From Alphaproteobacteria bacterium (lineage in GTDB: Bacteria; Pseudomonadota; Alphaproteobacteria; Micavibrionales; Micavibrionaceae), in assembly GCA_016763095.1 (NCBI GenBank), contig JAESUK010000176.1, forward strand, positions 1-6,085: DNA of 6,085 nt, written 5' to 3'. A model generated the notes under the pieces. It ran no database searches and was not told where the DNA came from. It was given only the letters and a program-made list of their open reading frames with translations. Below are positions 1 to 4,853 of the stretch, piece after piece. How positions within the stretch are numbered: the first letter of the stretch is position 1; the number at the start of each line of letters is the position of its first letter. The position numbers were made by a program, and so were the translations under genes.

Positions 1-2
1 AA

Positions 3-191
3 CAAGGATCTTTGATGGGAGCGTATGTCATCGTCCGTGGTGGCGAGGTTTTTGTCGTGGGAATGTATGTGCCACCATATCAGCCAACAAATACTCCAAA
101 AGAATACGATCTATATCAAGGTATTCGGGGTCGTAACCGTAATAGGTCTCACCATCTTCAATGTAGGGAGCTTGGGTTTTATAATCTTTGA
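3..191 (+). other. Open plus-strand frame from the left edge, possible gene remnant
   Basis: This frame is open from the window edge to TGA at 189-191. Its first part (roughly 15-75) reads as protein-like beta-rich sequence (GAYVIVRGGEVFVVGMYVPP). After about position 95 it becomes Arg/Asn/His-rich sequence typical of the antisense of another gene. The change falls where the minus-strand 68-aa frame goes from convincing to unconvincing, so the left ~95 bases may be a remnant of a different gene. No ribosome binding site is visible before the ATG at 15. Weak evidence overall; it may simply be a shadow frame. Confidence 0.2.
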
Positions 192-234
192 ATAGATTTT
201 TTGCTAGGAGTTTAAAATATGCAATGTGGTTCAT
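28..234 (-). CDS. Hypothetical protein, 68 aa, probably truncated
   Basis: No function can be assigned. The start at 234 is supported by a Shine-Dalgarno AAGGAT (complement of 241-246) six bases upstream. Residues 1-46 look like a genuine conserved N-terminal domain: a basic amphipathic helix (LLAKNLFKDYKTQ), an acidic/aromatic linker (YYGYDPEYLDID), then ILLEY. From memory, hypothetical proteins that begin this way run much longer and continue into a helical domain. Here the reading frame ends after about 22 low-quality residues rich in Arg, His and Pro, and neither other minus-strand frame restores a plausible continuation. I infer that the 3' part was lost at a junction near 90-110, leaving a gene fragment. 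It may lie inside the end of an integrated element (see 536-551). A short intact protein remains possible. Confidence 0.45.
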   Translation of the reverse strand: MNHIAYFKLLAKNLFKDYKTQAPYIEDGETYYGYDPEYLDIDRILLEYLLADMVAHTFPRQKPRHHGR

Positions 235-454
235 AATATAATCCTTATTATGTTGACCAAGTTCATTATCTAGATATGTCGCGTTCGTAATCGTTTGTTA
301 GATAATAAGCTCGGCATAAGGTTATATTATCTTTGTTGGTTAATAAAATCTTTGCACGAACGAGCAGGCTTACCAACAAGCACATAAATATGCTAGCATG
401 TGGCATACGATATAGATAGAGAGATTTATCGACAAAACACCTTAACAAAACTAT
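235..454. other. AT-rich intergenic DNA with no convincing gene
   Basis: No coding region is supported here. A minus-strand frame (266-448) needs a TTG start with no ribosome binding site, and its translation has no protein-like pattern. The only structure seen is an 8-bp inverted repeat, ATTATCTA at 265-272 and TAGATAAT at 299-306, with a 26-base loop. It lies upstream of the 68-aa gene and could be a regulatory site or chance in AT-rich DNA. No tRNA body or clear promoter was found. The stretch is probably the terminal non-coding part of the integrated element proposed to end near 535. Confidence 0.5.
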
Positions 455-476
455 TTGGGGGTAATATTGGGGGTAA
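455..476 (+). repeat. Tandem 10-bp direct repeat, integrase arm-site-like
   Basis: TTGGGGGTAA occurs at 455-464 and again, identically, at 467-476, separated by TA (12-bp period). Runs of five G are striking in this AT-rich stretch. From memory, repeats of the type TGGGGGTA recur next to P4-family (DUF4102-type) tyrosine integrase genes and at the ends of their islands, where they are candidates for integrase arm-type binding. They lie 60-80 bp from a tRNA 3'-end-like sequence at 536-551, which suits an arm site beside an attachment core. The repeat is directly visible; its role is inferred. Confidence 0.6.
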
Positions 477-507
477 CTATAAATATTTAATTTAATGTTT
501 ATAGTTA
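474..507. repeat. Perfect 10-bp inverted repeat beside the putative att core
   Basis: TAACTATAAA at 474-483 and TTTATAGTTA at 498-507 are exact reverse complements around a 14-base AT-rich loop. The left arm overlaps the end of the second TTGGGGGTAA copy. The stem is AT-rich and has no following T-run, so it is a poor intrinsic terminator. Its position between the tandem repeats and the tRNA-like core suggests a binding site for a recombination directionality factor, integrase or a bending protein. That is inference only. Confidence 0.5.
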
Positions 508-535
508 TATCAGTTATCTACAATCTAAATTCTAT

Positions 536-551
536 GCCCCCTCGTGCACCA
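536..551 (+). mobile_element. Putative attR: tRNA-Leu 3'-end fragment
   Basis: GCCCCCTCGTGCACCA reads as the last 16 bases of a tRNA gene: GCCCC (3' T stem), CTCGTGC (3' acceptor strand), A discriminator, CCA. The matching 5' acceptor strand would be GCACGAG; a G1-C72 pair with discriminator A fits tRNA-Leu, whose E. coli version also ends in a C-rich T stem and GCACCA. No tRNA body precedes it: the upstream bases are AT-rich and the T loop is not intact. A fragment without its body is what site-specific integration into a tRNA leaves at the far end of an element. With this orientation the element lies to the left and host DNA to the right. A 16-base match could be chance; the arm-like repeats nearby raise the odds. 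Confidence 0.5.
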
Positions 552-566
552 TTTTATATGTTTCTT

Positions 567-1079
567 TTATTTAGCCTTTTGCGCAACAATAAAATCAGCG
601 TTTACCCAATAAACCACACTGCTAGCAGTAAAAACTAAGGACCAAATAACATCCAATATAGTGAAGCTATCCCACAATAGGATATCTTCATACAATACAG
701 CTGTTGTTATTCTTGCAATCCAAACCCCGACAGTAATAAAGACAAAGAAACCTAATAAACCCCTAAGGATAGTCTTCTCATGTCTAGGGCTAAGAAAGGC
801 AATCAAAAATGAAAACAATGAAACGAATATAACAACACCAATAATGGGAGCTATATTGGTCATCCAAAAACTATCCATGTTTCCTGATAGAATTTCTTCT
901 CGATACAATATAAAAGGCAATCCAAATGAACCTAAAACTGTAAGAAAAAGTGATATAGGTAGGAGCAAAATGTATTGAATAATATCAGGCATCATAAGCC
1001 ATAGGGAATATGCCCTAGTCATAAGCCAGCAAATAAATACAAATACACCTATTATAATAGCATCAATAAACATCATCAT
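567..1079 (-). CDS. Small polytopic membrane protein, 170 aa
   Basis: No known family is recognised. The protein is very hydrophobic, with about five predicted membrane segments near residues 4-22, 34-58, 74-96, 104-128 and 138-159. Short charged loops separate them (YREEILSGNMD near 59-69, SPRHEK near 97-102), and the C-terminal tail is basic (AQKAK). No catalytic motif is visible. Three consecutive ATG codons occur at 1079-1071; AGGGGA (complement of 1087-1092) lies seven bases before the first, which favours that start. The start overlaps the stop of the upstream 116-aa gene by four bases (ATGA), indicating one transcript and translational coupling. The stop lies only 15 bases from the tRNA-like fragment at 536-551, so this is probably the first host gene beyond the element boundary. 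Confidence 0.75.
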   Translation of the reverse strand: MMMFIDAIIIGVFVFICWLMTRAYSLWLMMPDIIQYILLLPISLFLTVLGSFGLPFILYREEILSGNMDSFWMTNIAPIIGVVIFVSLFSFLIAFLSPRHEKTILRGLLGFFVFITVGVWIARITTAVLYEDILLWDSFTILDVIWSLVFTASSVVYWVNADFIVAQKAK

Positions 1080-1426
1080 TCTTCTTTCCCCTGCTTATCA
1101 TTTAAACTACTACGTTTAGTTTTACAGTCATACCCAAAGACGACCACTGTCAAAATATTTAGAACTGCCCAAATTTCTTTGAAAAGGTGTATAGCCCCAA
1201 TGGGGATGTACAGAATGGCAATAGCCGTAAAGGTTATGACCAATTTGTTCCACTCCATTTTTTCTTGATAATGCTCATAAGCGATATAAAGAGCACACCC
1301 GCATACGATCCAACGCAAAATTTGATAATAGACATATGGAAGCGGGAGCAATGCAATTAAAAGCAATAAAATAGGAATAAGCCAAAGGAGTTTACTCTCT
1401 ATTATTGGTTGATTATTCATGCTCAC
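1076..1426 (-). CDS. Small membrane protein, DUF6804-like, 116 aa
   Basis: About four membrane segments are visible, near residues 13-29, 33-50, 61-77 and 82-98, followed by a charged, probably cytoplasmic tail. The arrangement of an N-terminal LLLLIALLPLPYVYY segment and a later P-x3-IHLFKEIWAVLN motif resembles the uncharacterised DUF6804 family, whose members carry a similar IHL-x-REIWAV sequence. This is recognition from memory. The family has no known function; a small integral inner-membrane protein is as far as the evidence goes. The start is uncertain: GTG at 1426 or ATG at 1420 (residue 3), both with a weak ribosome binding site. It overlaps the following 170-aa membrane gene by four bases, so the two may act together in the membrane. 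Confidence 0.75.
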   Translation of the reverse strand: MSMNNQPIIESKLLWLIPILLLLIALLPLPYVYYQILRWIVCGCALYIAYEHYQEKMEWNKLVITFTAIAILYIPIGAIHLFKEIWAVLNILTVVVFGYDCKTKRSSLNDKQGKEE

Positions 1427-1444
1427 TTATTATTAAATCTTCAG

Positions 1445-1455
1445 TCACATTGTGA
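1445..1455. repeat. Short palindrome upstream of the membrane-protein pair
   Basis: TCACA-T-TGTGA is a perfect 5-bp inverted repeat about 20 bases upstream of the 116-aa gene. The 69-base gap 1427-1495 must hold that gene's promoter if it is not read through from the 150-aa gene, so this could be an operator. No strong -35/-10 pair was found around it, and a repeat this short can occur by chance. Confidence 0.25.
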
Positions 1456-1495
1456 AAAATATAGCTTACTTACGCAAGTTTTTAAATGGTAGGTG

Positions 1496-1948
1496 TTATT
1501 GCGCGTTTAATTGGACGTTGTGACCAACTTTAATGGAGTGGAGTGGAGCGCCTTCGCCATCAATCTTATAAAATGTTTGGTCTCGTGCGCCTGCGATTGT
1601 CAGAACAGGGACAGCGGCACTTTCAACATAAGTAACAGAATCTGTTGGTTGCATGTGGGCTTCATTTGCTAAATATTCAATTTCTGTTTCATCACAACGT
1701 ACATCTATAAATGTTGAATTTGATCCCGAAATCTCTTTGTATAGAGCGTCAAAATTAGTAAAAGGGGTAAGTTCAAAGCCCTCTTTTGTAATAATAACAA
1801 CAGAATCTTCATCTGCACCTGTATCGAATACAGCGGCTATGTTTGAAATGGAACATTCAGCAGTTGTGCTTGGGGCATCTTTCCAAAAAACTTTGATTTT
1901 TGGATCGTTTGCTGTGTTTTTAAAATTCTCTGTTGTCTCTGTTGCCAT
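1496..1948 (-). CDS. Hypothetical acidic protein, 150 aa
   Basis: I do not recognise the family. The product appears soluble: no signal peptide and no membrane segment. It is acidic (for example the DTGADEDS stretch near 42-49 and DETEIEYLANEA near 86-97). Alternating hydrophobic stretches near 17-22, 50-53 and 113-119 suggest a mixed alpha/beta or mainly beta fold. The start at 1948 is well supported by GAGGTGAG (complement of 1952-1959) just upstream. The gene has its own plausible promoter with an embedded inverted repeat (1974-2002), so it is probably regulated separately from the tyrS transcript. The next gene downstream (116 aa) starts about 70 bases after the stop without an obvious terminator, so read-through is possible. 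An antisense frame on the plus strand is a shadow. Confidence 0.7.
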   Translation of the reverse strand: MATETTENFKNTANDPKIKVFWKDAPSTTAECSISNIAAVFDTGADEDSVVIITKEGFELTPFTNFDALYKEISGSNSTFIDVRCDETEIEYLANEAHMQPTDSVTYVESAAVPVLTIAGARDQTFYKIDGEGAPLHSIKVGHNVQLNAQ

Positions 1949-1973
1949 TATCTCACCTCGTTATGTTTGGAGG

Positions 1974-2002
1974 GTTATATCATATCATTTGTGATATGTA
2001 AA
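1974..2002 (-). promoter_or_regulatory. Sigma70-type promoter of the 150-aa gene
   Basis: Read on the minus strand, a -35 box TTTACA (complement of 1997-2002) and a -10 box TATAAC (complement of 1974-1979) are separated by exactly 17 bases. Transcription would begin near 1967, leaving a leader of about 18 bases that holds the GAGGTGAG ribosome binding site. Box quality and spacing are good for a primary-sigma promoter; AT-rich context adds some risk of a chance match. Confidence 0.55.
1981..1998. promoter_or_regulatory. Inverted repeat in the promoter spacer, candidate operator
   Basis: CATATCA (1981-1987) and TGATATG (1992-1998) are perfect 7-bp inverted repeats around TTTG. The palindrome fills nearly all of the spacer between the -35 and -10 boxes of the 150-aa gene and touches the -35 box. 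A dimeric regulator bound there would block RNA polymerase, so repression is the simplest reading. It could instead be a weak hairpin at the end of the tyrS-147-aa transcript, but the stem is AT-rich and lacks a U-tract. Confidence 0.4.
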
Positions 2003-2007
2003 TAAAT

Positions 2008-2451
2008 CTAGTTTATTTGAGATATAAGCTTTGCACCACTCCAGCTCTGAGGCTTGGTGATCATGTCTTGTCCTACAATATCCCCAAGGCTGTTTTCAAT
2101 GAGGAAAGTACGAAAATTCCTGAACTCAGTCACTGCATGATCCATTGATCGTACTGTTTTAACAAAGCTGTTTCCCATTTCAAAACGACCATCAGCAGGG
2201 GCGGGTTGTGTCTCTGAATAGCCCCTAGATTGTTTAAGATGGGAAATGATGTCGCGGACTTTTTTATGTGCGCCTTGGTCTTGTCTGAATGAGCCACCTT
2301 TAAAAGGTTCTATACGAATACTCCACGTGCCATCGCGATCTTCCTCCGCCACAAAATCCATTTTAGGATCACCTAGGTTACATGTCTCAGGCATAACAGA
2401 CAGACAAAAACGCTCACGTAATGCTGTCGTTGTGTTAACAGGTGTATTCAT
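2008..2451 (-). CDS. Hypothetical protein downstream of tyrS, 147 aa
   Basis: I do not recognise the family. The product looks cytoplasmic, with no signal peptide or membrane segment. Residues 31-50 (MDFVAEEDRDGTWSIRIEPF) resemble paired beta strands with a turn. Residues 61-76 (AHKKVRDIISHLKQSR) and 101-120 look helical, with a Pro/Ala linker between. The start at 2451 has AAGGGGA (complement of 2459-2465) seven bases upstream. It begins 33 bases after the tyrS stop, with no visible terminator or separate promoter, so it is probably expressed with tyrS. That does not prove a role in tRNA charging. Its stop (2008-2010) lies just beyond the promoter of the 150-aa gene. Confidence 0.7.
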   Translation of the reverse strand: MNTPVNTTTALRERFCLSVMPETCNLGDPKMDFVAEEDRDGTWSIRIEPFKGGSFRQDQGAHKKVRDIISHLKQSRGYSETQPAPADGRFEMGNSFVKTVRSMDHAVTEFRNFRTFLIENSLGDIVGQDMITKPQSWSGAKLISQIN

Positions 2452-2484
2452 TGGAAATTCCCCTTGTTTAATACCTGATGTCAG

Positions 2485-3744
2485 TTAGCCCACTCTAATG
2501 AGTGCGTGCTTTTTCTTTCCCGCAGAGATTTTAATATAGTTCTCATCCGTAAGATCGTTGCTTGAAACGCTGTGATCAAGGGCAGAAATCGCCACACCAT
2601 TGATCCGTGCGCCACCACCTTGGATAAGACGCTTTGCTTCTCCGTTTGATGAAACAAGTCCAGCCTCTTTCAAAAGAGACGTAATGCTTACACCTTGCGC
2701 AAGCATATCACCATTAATCGTGATGCTTGGAAGATTATCCCCAACACTGCCTTGTTCAAACGTTTTCTGTGCCGTGCTTTGTGCATTTATTGCTGCTTGC
2801 TCACCATGACAGAGTTTAGTGGCTTCAAATGCCAGTATTTTCTTCGCGTCATTGATTTCAGCGCCTTTTAGCGCTTCAAGATTCTCAATCTCACTGATCG
2901 GAAGAATAGTAAAGCGACGAAGAAGCGTGCCAATCATCACATCATCAACATTTCTCCAATATTGATAGTAATCGTATGGTGTAAGAAGATCAGAGTTAAG
3001 CCAAACCGCACCGTTCAATGTCTTACCCATTTTCTTACCATCTGGTGTGGTGAGAAGAGGGGCTGTAAGCGCAAATAACTGCACACGGTCAGATTTATGC
3101 CCAAGGTCGACCCCGTTAATGATGTTGCCCCATTGATCGGAGCCACCCATTTGCAAGATCGCGCCGTGACGACGGTTCAACTCAAGGAAATCATATCCCT
3201 GCATAACCATATAGTTAAACTCGAGAAGGGATAGCGGGCTTTCGCGCTCTAAGCGTTGCTTCACAGAGTCAAAGGAAAGCATACGGTTAACGGAAAAGAA
3301 GCGCCCGTAATCTCTTAAGAACGAAAGGTATGGAAGTTGGTCCAACCAATCGTTGTTATTCACCATAATGGCAGATGTTTCGCCATCATCGTAATTCAAG
3401 AATTGCTTGAAACAAGTGTTCTGAATGTGACTTATATTCGCATTTATGGTATCATCATCTAGTAGAACACGTTGTTCATCCTTAAAGGACGGGTCTCCGA
3501 TCTTAGACGTACCTCCACCCATCAAGGTAATGGCTTTATGTCCGCTCTGTTGAAACCAATAGAGCATCATAATTCCTGTGAGGTTGCCGATATGAAGCGA
3601 TTTAGCAGTCGCATCAAAGCCAATATAGGCAGATTGAGGACCTTCCATGAGCTTTGCATCAAGCGCGTCAAAGTTAGAGCATTGATGGATAAATCCACGC
3701 TCATTAAGGATATTTAAAAAATCTGATTTATAAATTTGTGTCAT
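2485..3744 (-). CDS. tyrS: Tyrosyl-tRNA synthetase
   Basis: Class I aminoacyl-tRNA synthetase that activates tyrosine with ATP and charges tRNA-Tyr in the cytoplasm. The 419-aa length is normal for the bacterial enzyme. The Rossmann catalytic domain shows YIGFDATAKSLHIGN (40-54), in which HIGN is the HIGH signature, GGGTSKIGDPS (76-86), YMVMQGYDF (178-186, tyrosine pocket), GGSDQWGNI (200-208) and KMGKT (238-242), the KMSKS-loop equivalent. An alpha-helical anticodon-binding region follows, and an S4 RNA-binding domain occupies about 352-419. All expected catalytic motifs are present, so the enzyme should be active. The start at 3744 fits the family, but no Shine-Dalgarno precedes it; a -10-like TATAAA lies so close that the mRNA may be nearly leaderless. 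It is divergent from anmK across 17 bp, with a 147-aa orphan downstream. Confidence 0.97.
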   Translation of the reverse strand: MTQIYKSDFLNILNERGFIHQCSNFDALDAKLMEGPQSAYIGFDATAKSLHIGNLTGIMMLYWFQQSGHKAITLMGGGTSKIGDPSFKDEQRVLLDDDTINANISHIQNTCFKQFLNYDDGETSAIMVNNNDWLDQLPYLSFLRDYGRFFSVNRMLSFDSVKQRLERESPLSLLEFNYMVMQGYDFLELNRRHGAILQMGGSDQWGNIINGVDLGHKSDRVQLFALTAPLLTTPDGKKMGKTLNGAVWLNSDLLTPYDYYQYWRNVDDVMIGTLLRRFTILPISEIENLEALKGAEINDAKKILAFEATKLCHGEQAAINAQSTAQKTFEQGSVGDNLPSITINGDMLAQGVSITSLLKEAGLVSSNGEAKRLIQGGGARINGVAISALDHSVSSNDLTDENYIKISAGKKKHALIRVG

Positions 3745-3752
3745 AGGTGTAG

Positions 3753-3781
3753 TTTATACAAATGGAAGAAGAAAAAGTCTA
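3753..3781 (-). promoter_or_regulatory. Candidate tyrS promoter inside the anmK 5' end
   Basis: On the minus strand, TATAAA (complement of 3753-3758) is preceded after 17 bases by TAGACT (complement of 3776-3781), a 4-of-6 match to the -35 consensus. Transcription starting about seven bases past the -10 box would fall at 3744-3746, almost on the tyrS ATG. That agrees with the absence of a Shine-Dalgarno there. The -35 box and spacer lie largely within the first codons of anmK. The -10 box is convincing, the -35 weaker. Confidence 0.4.
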
Positions 3782-4853
3782 TACAGTTATAGGGTTAATG
3801 TCAGGAACATCAGTGGATGGAATTGATGTTGCTTTGGTGCGCACGGATGGTATTTCGCATGTGGAACGTATTGGGTTTACCTCAACAGCATATGACGCGG
3901 ACTTAAAAAACAAGATTAAAGCCCAATTTGGGAAATCTGTTCCTGATGCTGAAACAAGACAAGTTGAGCGTGAATTGACCTTGAAACATGCAGAAGCGGT
4001 CAATGAGATCGTTGATAAGTTTGGTATAGAACATGTTGATTTAATAGGGTTTCATGGACAAACAATTTTCCACGACCCAGATAATGGAAAAACAGTACAA
4101 ATTGGGGATGGTGAATTACTCGCCAAAGAAACAGGCATTGATGTCGTTCACGACTTTAGAAGTGAAGATATCCGTGCAGGCGGGCAGGGCGCGCCTTTAA
4201 TCCCGCTGTATCACCAAGCACTTGCAAAGCACTATGACGTGCCACAGCCATGCGTATTCCTTAATATAGGCGGTGTGAGCAACGTAACATGGGTAGGAAA
4301 AGGCGATGATGCTATTCTCGCGTTTGATTGTGGAACAGGAAACGCCCTTATTGATGATCATATGGAGCAAGAATTCAATGCTTCATATGATCATAATGGA
4401 GAGACAGCCCAAAAGGGACGCATTGATGATCTTGCACTAAGAAAGCTTATGGCCAATCCCTTCTTTGACAAACAACCACCCAAGTCGCTTGATCGTGATG
4501 CATGGGATGTATCATGCTTGGAAGGCGTGTCAGCCAAAGACAAAGTTTCCACACTTACTGAATTTACAGTGCAGGGTATTATCAAGGCAGAAAGCTATAT
4601 GTCTGAAAAGCCTGTTGCATGGTATGTGTGCGGAGGTGGACGACATAACCAAACAATCATGCGCCATTTGAATGATCAAGTGGACGGAGATGTGCTATCA
4701 ATAGATGTACTTGGTCTTGATGGCGATGCCTTGGAAGCCGAGGGCTTTGCTTACTCGGCTGTACGCTCCCTTAAAGGCCTGCCACTGAGCTTACCAAGCA
4801 CAACAGGTGTCAAAACCCCACAAACGGGTGGACAGCACAGGAGAAGAGCTTAA
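3762..4853 (+). CDS. anmK: Anhydro-N-acetylmuramic acid kinase
   Basis: Cytoplasmic sugar kinase of the ASKHA superfamily. It opens the 1,6-anhydro ring of anhydro-MurNAc and phosphorylates it with ATP to give MurNAc-6-phosphate, returning peptidoglycan turnover products to amino-sugar metabolism. The 363-aa length matches the family (E. coli about 369). Visible motifs: GLMSGTSVDGID (11-22, first phosphate loop), FHGQTIFH (97-104), DFRSEDIRAGGQGAPL (131-146), LNIGGVSN (167-174) and FDCGTGNALID (188-198), where Asp189 is the likely catalytic base. CGGGRHN (290-296) and the conserved C-terminal LPSTTGV-x8 region complete the set. The start at 3762 follows AGGTG at 3745-3749, a rather long spacing of 12 bases. 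It is divergent from tyrS and abuts sua5/tsaC, with which it is probably co-transcribed. No etherase (murQ) gene is seen here. Confidence 0.96.
   Translation: MEEEKVYTVIGLMSGTSVDGIDVALVRTDGISHVERIGFTSTAYDADLKNKIKAQFGKSVPDAETRQVERELTLKHAEAVNEIVDKFGIEHVDLIGFHGQTIFHDPDNGKTVQIGDGELLAKETGIDVVHDFRSEDIRAGGQGAPLIPLYHQALAKHYDVPQPCVFLNIGGVSNVTWVGKGDDAILAFDCGTGNALIDDHMEQEFNASYDHNGETAQKGRIDDLALRKLMANPFFDKQPPKSLDRDAWDVSCLEGVSAKDKVSTLTEFTVQGIIKAESYMSEKPVAWYVCGGGRHNQTIMRHLNDQVDGDVLSIDVLGLDGDALEAEGFAYSAVRSLKGLPLSLPSTTGVKTPQTGGQHRRRA
4839..4844 (+). promoter_or_regulatory. Ribosome binding site of sua5/tsaC within anmK
   Basis: AGGAGA lies nine bases before the ATG at 4854 and inside the last codons of anmK. 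The anmK stop (4851-4853) directly abuts that ATG with no gap. This fixes the sua5 start and indicates translational coupling of the two genes. Confidence 0.7.

Noticed and set aside
266..448. Minus-strand 60-codon frame between the 68-aa gene and the tandem repeat
   Set aside because: It needs a TTG start without a ribosome binding site, the composition is not protein-like, and it sits in AT-rich att-like DNA.
661..978. Plus-strand 105-codon frame opposite the 170-aa membrane gene
   Set aside because: Shadow of a better minus-strand gene that has a ribosome binding site and a clear membrane-protein pattern.
1653..1994. Plus-strand 113-codon frame opposite the 150-aa gene
   Set aside because: The minus-strand gene has the promoter and ribosome binding site; this frame runs through that promoter and shows no domain.
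1981..1998. Inverted repeat as an intrinsic terminator of the tyrS transcript
   Set aside because: The stem is AT-rich with only 7 bp and no U-tract follows; its fit between -35 and -10 boxes favours an operator.
3755..3760. TATACA as the -10 box of anmK
   Set aside because: A start six to eight bases downstream would fall after the anmK ATG at 3762.
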